Part shown: positions 44,994-53,261 of the stretch, piece after piece
How the letters are laid out: each line of letters begins with the position of its first letter
How positions within the stretch are numbered: position 1 is the first letter of the stretch
NCBI RefSeq assembly: GCF_003568845.1
Contig: NZ_CP030126.1
Coordinates: 1,949,001 to 2,013,000 of the forward strand
Direction: 5' to 3'
Origin: Indioceanicola profundi
GTDB lineage: Bacteria; Pseudomonadota; Alphaproteobacteria; Azospirillales; Azospirillaceae
Length of the DNA stretch: 64,000 nucleotides
Program-made: the position numbers and the translations under genes
The notes under the pieces: generated by a model
Seen by the model: the letters and a program-made list of their open reading frames with translations, nothing else
The model's database searches: none
Told to the model about the DNA's origin: nothing

Positions 44994-46466
44994 ATGGCTC
45001 AGCCGTTCCGCCATCCAAAGACCGGGATGCTCTATTTCCGCAGAGTGGTTCCAGAAGCTCTGAGGGAGGCCATAGGGAGGCGGGAAATCAAGGTTAGCCT
45101 GGGCACCAGAGACCCGGCTGAGGCCCGTCAAGCCTATCTCAGGATTGCTGAGCAAACTGACCAGCTATTTGCCCGTGCCAGGAACGGGACTCAGACTCTT
45201 ACGCAGGAACAGCTTATGGCCCTAGTGGGTCTGTGGTACCGCCAGGAGTTGGCGCGGTATGAGGCTGATCCAGGTGAAGCTAGTGGGGAGGAAACCCGCT
45301 GGACCCTTCAACTGGATGAGATGGCGGCGGCTGATGAGAAGGGCTGCCTTGCTGCTTATATGGCTGAGGACGTTCAGGCCCTGCTTACGGCCCAAGGGCT
45401 GGTGCTAGATGAGCCAACCCGTGAGCGGCTGGCTGAGCGGATGTTCTGGAGCAAGGTTAAGCTCTGCAACACCCTGAGCCAGCGTGTCAGAGGCAACTAC
45501 GCTCCTGACCCACACCTAGCTTCCTTTCCAGCCTGGAAGCCTCCTGGGACCGCTTCAGCAACCAGCCTCACCTTCAATGACCTTCTGGACGGCTGGGCTT
45601 TGGAGACTAGTGCCCAGAAGAAGACCCGCGATGATTGGGGCGGAAAGTTCCAGCGCCTGGGGGAGTTCCTGGGTCACAGCAGTCCTGCCCAGCTAACAGC
45701 TGAGGATGCAGTACGCTGGAAGGAACACGCACTGGGAAAGCTCGGGGCTATCACGGTTAGAAACTACCTTCATGCTTTCAGCGCCGTCTTGAACTGGGGT
45801 GTGGAGAACAAGCGGATTCCTGCGAACCCCTTTGCCGGAATCCGTGTCCGGGCTAAAAAGGCCGCGGGGACAAAGAAGCTGCCATTCACCGACGATGAAG
45901 CTGCATTGATCCTACAGGAAGCTAGGAAGCTCCGGGGTGCTAAGCGGTGGGTTCCTTGGATACTAGCCTTCACGGGTGCCCGCCTGGATGAGGCTTGCCA
46001 GCTTCTCACGTCTGATGTGAGGACTGAGGAAGGCGTCACCTATCTGGACCTCAATGCAGACTTCCAGAAGCGGCTGAAGACAGAAGGTTCAGCACGGCAG
46101 ATTCCCGTTCACCCCATCCTTATCAGAGAGGGTTTCCTGGAGTTTGTGGCCTCCCATCCCGCCAACGCGCCGATCTTCCCAGATATTACGCCAGACCGCT
46201 ACGGGCGCAGGGCTGGAAATGGAACCAAGGTGTTCGGTCGCTGGGTTCGCGGCTTAGGGATTACGGACAAACGCAAGGCCCCTAACCACGCTTGGCGGCA
46301 CAGGTTTAAGGATGTTTGCCGTAAGGCCCGCATCCCCAAGGACGTTCAAGACGCCCTCCTGGGCCATAAATCCGGGGACGTGGGCGATAGCTACGGTGAA
46401 GGCTTTACCGTCAGAACCTTGGCTGAGTGGATGAAACAAGTTCCCTCACCCCTGGGGCACGGCTAA
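44994..46466 (+). CDS. Tyrosine recombinase/integrase (left)
   Basis: A 490-residue phage-type integrase. The N-terminal part (AQPFRHPKTGMLYFRRVVPEALREAIGRREIKVSLGTRDPAEARQAY) is the arm-binding-like domain seen in DUF6538-type integrases; a SAM-like core-binding domain lies near 210-290. The catalytic domain has FTGARLDEACQL (Arg I), HAWRHRFKDVCRKA (His-x-x-Arg), LLGHKSGDVGDSYG with the nucleophile Tyr. It lies 120 bases from attL and is the best candidate for integration at tRNA-Ser. The start is uncertain; ATG at 44961 or GTG at 44952 are alternatives. Confidence 0.92.
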   Translation: MAQPFRHPKTGMLYFRRVVPEALREAIGRREIKVSLGTRDPAEARQAYLRIAEQTDQLFARARNGTQTLTQEQLMALVGLWYRQELARYEADPGEASGEETRWTLQLDEMAAADEKGCLAAYMAEDVQALLTAQGLVLDEPTRERLAERMFWSKVKLCNTLSQRVRGNYAPDPHLASFPAWKPPGTASATSLTFNDLLDGWALETSAQKKTRDDWGGKFQRLGEFLGHSSPAQLTAEDAVRWKEHALGKLGAITVRNYLHAFSAVLNWGVENKRIPANPFAGIRVRAKKAAGTKKLPFTDDEAALILQEARKLRGAKRWVPWILAFTGARLDEACQLLTSDVRTEEGVTYLDLNADFQKRLKTEGSARQIPVHPILIREGFLEFVASHPANAPIFPDITPDRYGRRAGNGTKVFGRWVRGLGITDKRKAPNHAWRHRFKDVCRKARIPKDVQDALLGHKSGDVGDSYGEGFTVRTLAEWMKQVPSPLGHG

Positions 46467-46467
46467 C

Positions 46468-46523
46468 AAAAAAAGCCCCCGGCTCCACAGGACAGCCAAA
46501 GCCATCTCAGCGGAACCGGGGGC
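46468..46523 (-). terminator. Terminator of the minus-strand island operon
   Basis: On the minus strand a 12-bp stem (46523-46512 with 46486-46475, one G-U pair) and a 25-base loop are followed by a run of T residues (46474-46468). It lies just past the stop of the left integrase and would end minus-strand transcripts coming from the helicase side. Confidence 0.75.
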
Positions 46524-46867
46524 ATGTTGTAGGGGTGTTTCAGGGCCGCTCAGACCCTTTCCAGAACCCAGCCTTCATCCTTTGACCAACAGGCCACCCT
46601 GGAACCCAGGCGGGCTATGAAGAACCCTACCAGGGACAACTCAAGTTCCAGAGATGCCGTTTGCAAGAGAAAGGAGCGGCGGGAAAGCTGAAGAAGCATG
46701 GCGCACCATCATCGTTAGGGTGCCTACAGATACCTCCAAAGATATTTATCGCCAATAGATAATTTTGGTAAACGCTATAATCTTCATACACTTGACGAGT
46801 GCGTAGCTTTTTTCTTAGCACTTCAGCCGCCTGACTTCACACACCAACAACTACTCTCTACAGACGG
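46524..46867. other. Intergenic stretch without a convincing gene
   Basis: About 340 bases of AT-richer sequence between the terminator and the small gene at 46868. An open frame of 64 codons exists on the minus strand (46627-46821), but its translation (cysteine- and proline-scattered, no ribosome-binding site seen) does not look like a gene. Nothing else is supported. Confidence 0.5.
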
Positions 46868-47038
46868 CTACTGTTGCTTTAACCTTGTTCGCTGCTGAAT
46901 AGGGTGCTTGTTCAGCTTCAGCCCAACGCTGCCCAGGTTCTCCAAGACCCTGTTGGCCTCTGGACCCTCAAGCGTCTTCCGGCTGTCCCCGCTTACCAAT
47001 GTCACTGTCCGTTCCATCTTCTGACGCTTACGGCGCAT
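46868..47038 (-). CDS. Small basic island protein
   Basis: A 56-residue protein, MRRKRQKMERTVTLVSGDSR..., ending in KLNKHPIQQRTRLKQQ. The start is supported by GGAGGA about eight bases upstream (minus strand); an in-frame ATG seven codons later is possible. It is highly basic, with a central segment GPEANRVLENLGSVGLKL that could be helical. It is in the same orientation as, and downstream of, the helicase. Function unknown; likely a small phage-type protein. Confidence 0.5.
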   Translation of the reverse strand: MRRKRQKMERTVTLVSGDSRKTLEGPEANRVLENLGSVGLKLNKHPIQQRTRLKQQ

Positions 47039-47238
47039 GGGCTGGGTCCTCCATAGTGTTTTTGTGGCCCCGCAACGCGGCAAACCTAGATCAGGGGCCG
47101 GTTTCAGGGCCGGATTGCGTGTCTCTAGAGTTTCCCCCGCAAGCAACGCTGCAACGCCTCTGAACCCCTAGGATTTCTGCCAGTTTCATTCATGGCTTCT
47201 TCCTGAGATACCCGGAGGCCCGCAACGCCCCTTGCGGC

Positions 47239-48351
47239 TCAGAAATCCCCTTCATCGTCGTCATCATCAGCAAGCCCCTCCAGCGGCTCAGGAAGGGTCA
47301 GCCCCAGCCCCCTCATCCTTCTGGTGATCTGGCTGGGATTGACGCCTAGGTAATCTGCCAATTGCCGCTGGGTCCTAAAGCGGCGGCTGGTAACCGCGGC
47401 TCTGAGACGTTCATCTGTCACCTTGGCATTTGCCGGAAGCACCCGTTGCCCCTCTGCCGGAAGCACAGGGAGCCAATGCCCAAAATCTCCCAGGAGAAAC
47501 GCTAGGCCCTCCAGCGCATTGACCTCCACGCGGTCCCGGTGAGGCTTGGAAATGCTGATGGTGAATCCAGCGCCGTCTATGCGGCCCCCCGGCAAATCCC
47601 GCCTGTCATCATCAGCGGCAATCCTCAGGAGGCCCATGGAGAACTCAAACGGAAACTCCAGGGCACTTGCCCCACGGAAGGTCTCCTTCATGCCCTGCTG
47701 GGCCTTCCTGGAATGGTGCATGACAATGACGGACGCTACCCGCTTGATTGCCATAACCACCCTGAGGAACGCCTTGGCCTCATCGTTGCTGTTCTCATCC
47801 GTGAAGCGATCGGCAAGGCTGGAGATGTTGTCCAGGATCACTAGCCCATAGCCCTTGGCCTCCACGGTCTCAGCAATGATGCGCTGGTCCGCTGGGGTGG
47901 ACAGGTCATAGAAGTCCAATCCTTGGGGCCACTCAGGATCAGCCCTGGAGACAATGGTGAGGTTCCGTTTAGCAGCCTCCACGTCCAGCCCTTCAATAGC
48001 GTTGTCCGCCATGATGGCCCTTAGACGACTGATAAGGGTGAACTGCCCATTTTCCCCATCAAACAGGACCACCTTGCACGGCTTGGGAGCTTTCCAGCCT
48101 AGGCCCTGTATGGTTCCGCCCCCAGCCACAGCCACAGCAATCTGAAGGCCCAGCCATGTCTTTCCCACTCCCGGCTGAGACCAGATCATCATTGCTGATT
48201 TCCGGGCTAGGAACGGCTCCAGGACCGGCTCCCAAGGTGGCGGTTCAAGTTCCAGGTAATCACCCAGCGTCTTTGGCTTGTACGCCTTCAGCCCAGCCCT
48301 ACGTCTCTCCAGGTCTACAGGAACCTCCAGGGTCTCAGCGGTGACCGGCAT
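47239..48351 (-). CDS. RepA-like AAA ATPase/helicase
   Basis: A 370-residue protein of the AAA_25/RepA hexameric helicase family. The Walker A motif is WSQPGVGKTWLG near residue 58-66; the Walker B-like strand is GYGLVILDNISSL; a later VIVMHHSRKAQ is typical for these ATPases (the sensor/arginine region). The C-terminal part contains a DNA-binding HTH, FRTQRQLADYLGVNPSQITRRMRGLGL, and an acidic tail. It probably initiates replication or packaging-coupled unwinding of the excised element. Its start overlaps the 3' end of the small upstream gene by 17 bases, suggesting an operon. Confidence 0.85.
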   Translation of the reverse strand: MPVTAETLEVPVDLERRRAGLKAYKPKTLGDYLELEPPPWEPVLEPFLARKSAMMIWSQPGVGKTWLGLQIAVAVAGGGTIQGLGWKAPKPCKVVLFDGENGQFTLISRLRAIMADNAIEGLDVEAAKRNLTIVSRADPEWPQGLDFYDLSTPADQRIIAETVEAKGYGLVILDNISSLADRFTDENSNDEAKAFLRVVMAIKRVASVIVMHHSRKAQQGMKETFRGASALEFPFEFSMGLLRIAADDDRRDLPGGRIDGAGFTISISKPHRDRVEVNALEGLAFLLGDFGHWLPVLPAEGQRVLPANAKVTDERLRAAVTSRRFRTQRQLADYLGVNPSQITRRMRGLGLTLPEPLEGLADDDDDEGDF

Positions 48352-48559
48352 AGCCCGCCATCCCCGGCACCACCTGGGCACCGTTACCGCCATTATCCTT
48401 GAATGCTTCCCCAGACCTCATCGCCCTACCCAGCCGCTTCCAGGCTGCCCTAAGCTCCCCCCGGACACCGTTGGACGGCAGGAGAGCCAGAAGCTCCCCC
48501 ATATCGGCCTCCAGGCGCTGGGCAGCCCGGATAATCTGTTGCTTCTCCATAGGACACAC
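48335..48559 (-). CDS. Small island protein upstream of the helicase
   Basis: A 74-residue helical protein with GTG start; GGAGG lies five bases upstream. An in-frame ATG occurs three codons later (MEKQQIIRAAQRLEADMGELLALLPS). The sequence is amphipathic and basic/acidic with no recognised domain. It overlaps the helicase start and is probably its operon partner. Confidence 0.6.
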   Translation of the reverse strand: MCPMEKQQIIRAAQRLEADMGELLALLPSNGVRGELRAAWKRLGRAMRSGEAFKDNGGNGAQVVPGMAGYAGHR

Positions 48560-48764
48560 AGGAGCCTCCAGGATGCTGTCTGGCTCCCCAGGCCCCCAGG
48601 GTACTGCCCAGCGCCCTCAGGCCACTCCTGAGGCTTCCCAGGTGTCCCCAGGGCCATCTTCAATCCATCATTCATGTTCATTTCCTATTCCGCCCCTCAG
48701 GGCAAAGCTGGGGCGTTCCCTGAAGCCGCTACCGGCCCCAAGGCTGCCCATAGTTCTGTCTGTG

Positions 48765-49976
48765 TTACTTATTGCCCCAGAGGCCAAAGCCGCCTTGGCC
48801 ACCTATACCGGCAGCTATGGAAGCCACGCCCAGCCCTTGCTGAAGAAGGCCCTGCTTTTGGACAGGCTGGGTGCTGACCATGGTCCCACCCCACTTATCC
48901 GCACCAATGATCCCATAGTACCGGTTCAGGAGGTCATTAGCCCTGGTGTCCTCCCCCTGCCAGCGTAGGTAATCAGCATCATACCGGCCCTGGGTGTCCT
49001 GTTGCATCAGACCACCAGCCCCAAACAGGGCATCAAGGTTGCCCATCTGGAGGTTCTGAGCCACCCCAGCCCCCTGGTAACCAAGGGACGCGGACTGACC
49101 AAGCTGGGCGTTCCCCTGGAGGGCGGTTCCTGTGTCAAACTGGCGCTGGTTCTCCAGGAAACTCAGGGCACCCAAGCCGGCGTTAGCCTGGGCGGCTTGC
49201 TGACCCAGGGCACTCAAAGCCACACCCTGGTTGGAGGTCCGGGCACTCTCAGCCAGCCCCAGACCGCTCTGGTAGGCGTTGCCCCGCATGGTGCTGGAGA
49301 TATCAGCAATGCGGTCCCCAGCACGGGCAGTAGCCACAGCCTCAGCGGCCCCCGCACGGGAGCTATTGAGGTTGCCACCAGCCGTAGCCTGGGAGTTCAA
49401 CCCCAGGACCTCCTGACCCAGGGCACGGGTAACGTCCCTGGAGGCGGCATCAATCATGCCATCCATAGCCGGATTGTTGGCGTAAGCCTGGGCTGCCTGG
49501 ATGTTGGCCTGGGTAGGGTCAGCCATGGCTCCAGACAGGACGCCATTAAGGCCACTCTGGACCCCAGAGGCACCCTGGAGGGCGGTCTGGGCATAATCAT
49601 TCAGCGTCCCGGTCATCCCAGGAGCCACAGGGTTCTGAACCCCTGTGTTACCCTGGGCAAAGTTGGCGGCATTGGCCCCAAAGGTCTGGGCATTACCCAT
49701 ACCACTCAGGGCCGCATTGGCGGCACCCTGGGCAAGCTGGCCCCCGGTTCCGTTGGTCCAGTTCTGAACCTGACCAATGGCCCCCGTCTGGACGCCATTG
49801 AGACCGGCATGAAGCGGACCCTGGTAGAAGGGCGTTCCCTTCTGGCTGTTATAGATATCCTGGGCAGAACCAAAGGCATCCGTAAGATACGGGCTTTGTG
49901 CCTTCCAGGGTTCGTTAGTGGTGGTGGTCTTGGCGGTAGAGGTTCCGCCAAAGAGGGTCTTAGCTACCACACCCAT
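48765..49976 (-). CDS. Phage virion-like protein (podovirus internal/ejection or tail protein style)
   Basis: A 403-residue Ala/Gly/Gln/Asn-rich protein. The start MGVVAKTLFGGTSTAKTTTTNEPW followed by WKAQSPYLTDAFGSAQDIY, and the end LNRYYGIIGADKWGGTMVSTQPVQKQG...AGIGGQGGFGLWG, match the style of a family of hypothetical or internal virion proteins found beside structural genes of podovirus-like phages. The middle is helical with a periodic small-residue pattern. It has no enzyme motif. It is the only plausible virion protein in the element. Coupled by TAATG to the small gene upstream. Confidence 0.65.
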   Translation of the reverse strand: MGVVAKTLFGGTSTAKTTTTNEPWKAQSPYLTDAFGSAQDIYNSQKGTPFYQGPLHAGLNGVQTGAIGQVQNWTNGTGGQLAQGAANAALSGMGNAQTFGANAANFAQGNTGVQNPVAPGMTGTLNDYAQTALQGASGVQSGLNGVLSGAMADPTQANIQAAQAYANNPAMDGMIDAASRDVTRALGQEVLGLNSQATAGGNLNSSRAGAAEAVATARAGDRIADISSTMRGNAYQSGLGLAESARTSNQGVALSALGQQAAQANAGLGALSFLENQRQFDTGTALQGNAQLGQSASLGYQGAGVAQNLQMGNLDALFGAGGLMQQDTQGRYDADYLRWQGEDTRANDLLNRYYGIIGADKWGGTMVSTQPVQKQGLLQQGLGVASIAAGIGGQGGFGLWGNK

Positions 49977-50164
49977 TATCGGCTCAGCCCCAGGGAAGCC
50001 CAGGACCGGCTAATCAGCAATGTAGCAAACAGGCTATGGCTGATCCTGGAACCAACTTCAGCCTCCAGAGAAGACTTTAGCCCCTCCCAAGCTGCCCGTT
50101 CAGTATCATTCAAACGCAAAAACAGGGGCTTTCCGCCGGCCCCATAGGCCCGGTTCTTACTCAT
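49976..50164 (-). CDS. Small island protein (possible RHH-type)
   Basis: A 62-residue basic protein: MSKNRAYGAGGKPLFLRLNDTERAAWEGLKSSLEAEVGS. The strand PLFLRLNDTERAAWEGLK followed by a helix is like a ribbon-helix-helix pattern, but it is short and uncertain. Its stop overlaps the start of the virion-like protein (TAATG). Both are transcribed away from the regulatory region at 50.2-50.8 kb. Confidence 0.55.
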   Translation of the reverse strand: MSKNRAYGAGGKPLFLRLNDTERAAWEGLKSSLEAEVGSRISHSLFATLLISRSWASLGLSR

Positions 50165-50615
50165 CTATGGATATCCTATATGTCTTGTATGGATGTAGTT
50201 AGGAGGAAGTCAGGAGGTCTCTAGGGTTATCCCTAGAGGTATCCTAAGGTCCTGACCTGCTATCCTCTCTCAGGGTGGGGTTTTAGATTGCGGATCAGCT
50301 TAGAACCCGCATGAACCCTGGTGTTGGCGCTGGAGAGGCGCTGGGCGTTAGGAGACAGTCAGCCCCCTCTTTAATTTCACCAGCGGCTCCCTGAGGCACC
50401 AACTAGCCCTCCAGCTATCCTGGGTTTATTTTCCTGCTTCGCTTATGGTGGCCCGCAAGTGCCCTTGGACCCGCGTAAATACACCCATTATCCCACTTAT
50501 CCACAGGTACGGACTCTTGGCAGCTCCCCCGAATGTGGTAGAGTTCCTTTCGTCCGGCGCTATATCTAGCGCAACGACAGGATGGAGGCGCTGACCAGAT
50601 ACCTAGAGCTATAGC

Positions 50616-50650
50616 AAAAAAAACGCGGCCCGGAGAATTCTCCCGCCGCG
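50616..50650 (-). terminator. Minus-strand terminator in the regulatory region
   Basis: On the minus strand CGCGG (50650-50646) pairs with CCGCG (50628-50624) around an inner GAGAATTCTC palindrome, followed by eight T residues (50623-50616). No protein gene precedes it on that strand, so it would end a short RNA or an antisense transcript. Confidence 0.6.
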
Positions 50651-50751
50651 TCATCAGTTTCCCGTAGTCCCCTAGGCAACGCCGGGTCCGTACAGGTTCT
50701 CTCTGTACAAAAACCCATACCGTGCGGAGCTTGGTTGTGTCTAGGGGGCAG

Positions 50752-50766
50752 CTTACACAATGTAAG
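50752..50766. promoter_or_regulatory. Candidate operator (CTTACA-CAA-TGTAAG)
   Basis: A perfect 6-bp inverted repeat with 3-base centre, ending 9 bases before the TTG start of the HTH gene; the AGAGG ribosome site overlaps its right edge. Position fits autoregulation by the HTH protein. Confidence 0.4.
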
Positions 50767-50775
50767 AGGCCGAAA

Positions 50776-51012
50776 TTGAGCACCTATGTACCTTCAGGGC
50801 AGAAAAGCCCTACCGCGGCTGACGCTTCCGTAATGAAGGGAATGCTTATCCGTGGTGATCGCCAGCACGACATTGCCGCGTTCTTTGGCGTAAATGCAGC
50901 CCGCGTCAGTGAGGTTAAGCACGGGCAGCGTCATGCCTCAACTCCTCCAGCGCCTCTGGAGGTTCTTCCACCTCCAGGGCCGTACCCCTACGCGCTCGCT
51001 GCTGCGGCTTAG
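50776..51012 (+). CDS. Small helix-turn-helix DNA-binding protein
   Basis: A 78-residue protein. The start is taken as TTG with AGAGG seven bases upstream; the region from ASVMKGMLIRGDRQHDIAAFFGVNAARVSEVKHGQ matches a common alphaproteobacterial small HTH protein (typical form: KGML-x-RGDRQHDIAA-x-FGVN). The C-terminal tail is Pro-rich. In other genomes these occur in phages and islands. It may be the regulator of the element, controlling the divergent leftward genes and itself. Confidence 0.6.
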   Translation: MSTYVPSGQKSPTAADASVMKGMLIRGDRQHDIAAFFGVNAARVSEVKHGQRHASTPPAPLEVLPPPGPYPYALAAAA

Positions 51013-51263
51013 GTAGGCCCAATTGGTGAAAAACCTGAAGCCTAGGCAGTATGCCCCTCGGTCTGGTCAATTTAAACTGATCGCTCCTCGTGGAGGACGT
51101 ACTGGGGTTGAGCGTACTTTTGTAAAAGGTGAGCCGTTGCCACCCAACCCCAGAGATGGGATGGGCTTTGTAATAGCGGCCCGCACCAAACACAAATAGC
51201 AACCAACCGGGAGCGGAGGCTTTAGAGCCTCCCTCCATCCACTAACGACACTGAGTGCTCTCA

Positions 51264-52007
51264 ATGACCGAAGAAGAAAGACAGTTTAGTAATTCTGACA
51301 GTTATGAAAGAATCAGGAAGGCTCGTCCCTGGATCATCGCGGCATCATTCCTAGTTGTCGCGCTGGTTTGGGGGGCTTACATTTATAAATTCGCCCACTT
51401 AGGTCTAAGCCCAGATCAAGGTGTTTGGGGAACGTTTGGGGATTTTGTTGGAGGAACTCTTAACTCCATTTTTGCTTTCGTAAGCTTCATGGCACTCCTT
51501 TACTCACTTGTTCTGCAATCGCGAGAATTAGAAGCAACGCGCTCTGAATTAGCTCAGACCAAGGATATTCATAGAAAAACAGTAGATAACTATGAGAGAG
51601 AGGCAAAGCGGAATGATGCGATGAATAGCCTAGAGATGCTAGGAACATACTTTGACGAGTTTGAGGAGAAAAAGTTTCTTCTACGCCAACAGGATGGCAA
51701 CTTCACTGATGGCCGAGTCGTCACAATACGCGATTTTGGCTTTCCTGGTGAGGCCAATTTTCATCCGCAAAAGTACCCCCCTCCTATGTTGGTAGAAATG
51801 CAAATAGTTGGAAGAATGGTGAAGCACTTTAATGATTCACTTAAGAAGCTACGTGACGTGCAACCCGACTCTCCCCACGCCACACTTTATGATGAGCGTT
51901 ATAAGCATTTAATGCACCGCATCCGTATTCTCGGATATGTAACATTAGAAGATGTTTCGCAGTTCGGATACTCGCCGAGTACTCACTATTACCCCCTTGA
52001 GGACTAA
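51264..52007 (+). CDS. Putative abortive-infection membrane protein (PutAbiC-like)
   Basis: A 247-residue protein. Two N-terminal transmembrane helices (about 24-45 and 68-89) enclose a loop with GVWGTFGDFVGGTLNSIFAF; this W-G-x-F-G-D-F-x-G-G-x-L-N block followed by a helix and LQSRELEATRSELAQTK is the pattern of the putative phage abortive infection family (PF16872). The rest is a coiled-coil/soluble helical domain with a charged C terminus. AT-rich codon use and its own isolated transcription are typical of cargo. Function in phage defence is inferred from family resemblance, not shown. No strong ribosome site is visible; the start is the ATG two codons after a GTG. Confidence 0.65.
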   Translation: MTEEERQFSNSDSYERIRKARPWIIAASFLVVALVWGAYIYKFAHLGLSPDQGVWGTFGDFVGGTLNSIFAFVSFMALLYSLVLQSRELEATRSELAQTKDIHRKTVDNYEREAKRNDAMNSLEMLGTYFDEFEEKKFLLRQQDGNFTDGRVVTIRDFGFPGEANFHPQKYPPPMLVEMQIVGRMVKHFNDSLKKLRDVQPDSPHATLYDERYKHLMHRIRILGYVTLEDVSQFGYSPSTHYYPLED

Positions 52008-52035
52008 ATGATAACCTCTACTTCAGCCCCGCACC

Positions 52036-52698
52036 CTAAGGATTAACCCTAGCCAGGACGTTCTTCACAGCCTGGGCCGTCCAGGCTCCACCACGAGCCG
52101 TCCTGGCTCCCATCTCTGTTAGCTTCTTGGCAATAGCATTCAGGCTCAACCCCTCAGCCTGTAGAGCTTTCACCTGGGGCAAGACCGCGGCAGCAAAGCC
52201 GTCTGCGGCCTCTTTCGCAGCCCTACCGCCGTCCCGGTAAACCTTGCCGCTGAAGCCGTTGGGATTCCCCAGGCGCGTCCCACGGGCCTCAGCTGCCTCC
52301 AGAGCCGCTTTGGTCCGCTGGCTGATCCGCTCACGCTCATCCTGGGCCACCACAGCCATGATTCCCACCGTCAGGGGATTGGCGTTTGGCATATCCACTG
52401 CAACGAAGTTCACCCCAGCGTCCCTAAGGGTCAGAAGGAACGCTGCATTCCGGCTCAGGCGGTCCAGCTTGGCAATAACCAGGGTGGCTCCTGTCATCCG
52501 GCAGTAGGCCCTTGCCTTCTCCAGTTCCGGACGGCTGTTTAGCTTTCCGCTTTCTACCTCAGTGAACTCAGCCAGGAGCTTCCAGTTTCCACCGTTCAGG
52601 TACTCCCGGACAGCTGCCCGCTGAGCCTCTAGACCCAACCCAGAGCGGCCCTGCTTTTCGCTGGAGACCCGATAGTAAGCCACAAATCGCCCATCCAT
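52036..52698 (-). CDS. Serine recombinase (resolvase/invertase family)
   Basis: A 220-residue small serine recombinase. The N-terminal catalytic domain reads FVAYYRVSSEKQGRSGLGLEAQ (catalytic Ser in the RVSS motif), then LEKARAYCRMTGATLVIAKLDRLSRN (R-x-x-S-R), and AQDERERISQRTKAAL. The C-terminal part ends with an HTH (LSLNAIAKKLTEMGARTARGGAWTAQAVKNVL). It could resolve dimers or flip a segment; no paired inverted site is evident nearby. Convergent with the PutAbiC-like gene. Confidence 0.92.
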   Translation of the reverse strand: MDGRFVAYYRVSSEKQGRSGLGLEAQRAAVREYLNGGNWKLLAEFTEVESGKLNSRPELEKARAYCRMTGATLVIAKLDRLSRNAAFLLTLRDAGVNFVAVDMPNANPLTVGIMAVVAQDERERISQRTKAALEAAEARGTRLGNPNGFSGKVYRDGGRAAKEAADGFAAAVLPQVKALQAEGLSLNAIAKKLTEMGARTARGGAWTAQAVKNVLARVNP

Positions 52699-52820
52699 GG
52701 TGCCCATCCAAAACAGCCAAACGAACGTTACGGAGTTTTGTAATACCCCTTCCTGTTTAGGTAAAGCAATATCCTCAGGCGTCCAGCGAGACTAGTTGGG
52801 CCATAAGAAGGGGGAGCGAT

Positions 52821-53261
52821 ATGAATGTTCGGTGGTCGCGAGGTTTTTCCCGTGCGTGGCTCATTCTGTCAGCGCTTTGGATGATTGGAACTAGCTTCAG
52901 CGCTTATGACCAACTCTCACACGATTATGAACTCGCCTTCCTCAAAATTCTAACTAGGGAAGCCTATGCGAACACAAGCTTACCCGCTGACATGTGTTCA
53001 GCTTCGTATGAAGCCTGGGTGAGGTTATCCAAAAAAGAAAGAGTTGCCTGCCAGCTTTATTCCGGAACCTATGAGAACTATGAGCATAACTTTCACCGAA
53101 TTGTGAGCGATGCCCGCATCGGCGCTGCGTTGGGAGTATCGCTTATTATAGCACCCCCAATCATTCTATGGATCATAGGCGCTGTCTTGGGCTGGATTCT
53201 CTCAGGCTTCCGACCTGATCCCAAGCGGCATTCCTCACGCCCGCCCATCGTTAGCAACTGA
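52821..53261 (+). CDS. Hypothetical membrane protein of the island
   Basis: A 146-residue protein with one N-terminal hydrophobic segment (about 10-28) and a second (about 98-125), with a conserved-looking cysteine pair (C54, C73) in the intervening domain. A very good ribosome site GGGGGAG lies five bases upstream. No family is recognised. It is AT-rich like the PutAbiC gene and may be further cargo, but there is no direct evidence for a function. Confidence 0.7.
   Translation: MNVRWSRGFSRAWLILSALWMIGTSFSAYDQLSHDYELAFLKILTREAYANTSLPADMCSASYEAWVRLSKKERVACQLYSGTYENYEHNFHRIVSDARIGAALGVSLIIAPPIILWIIGAVLGWILSGFRPDPKRHSSRPPIVSN

Larger units (their letters stand above)
50165..50775. promoter_or_regulatory. 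Regulatory intergenic region of the island
   Basis: About 610 bases between the leftward small-protein/virion genes and the rightward HTH gene. It contains a perfect CTCTAGGG-TTAT-CCCTAGAG hairpin (50219-50238), a GTACAG/CTGTAC repeat (50690-50708) and an 8-A tract beside a GC hairpin (50616-50650). A minus-strand open frame of 122 codons (50415-50783) spans it but is interrupted in sense by the terminator and has cysteine-rich translation, so I do not call it. Confidence 0.5.

Noticed and set aside
48418-48675. Minus-strand frame starting MNDGLKMALGTPGKP with AGGAA upstream
   Set aside because: It overlaps the better supported 74-residue gene for about 140 bases, and its distal half is Trp/Ser/Arg-rich shadow sequence. 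A very short real gene here cannot be excluded.
50415-50783. 122-codon minus-strand frame in the island regulatory region
   Set aside because: A good terminator with eight T residues lies inside it and the translation has no protein-like pattern; the region is better seen as regulatory.
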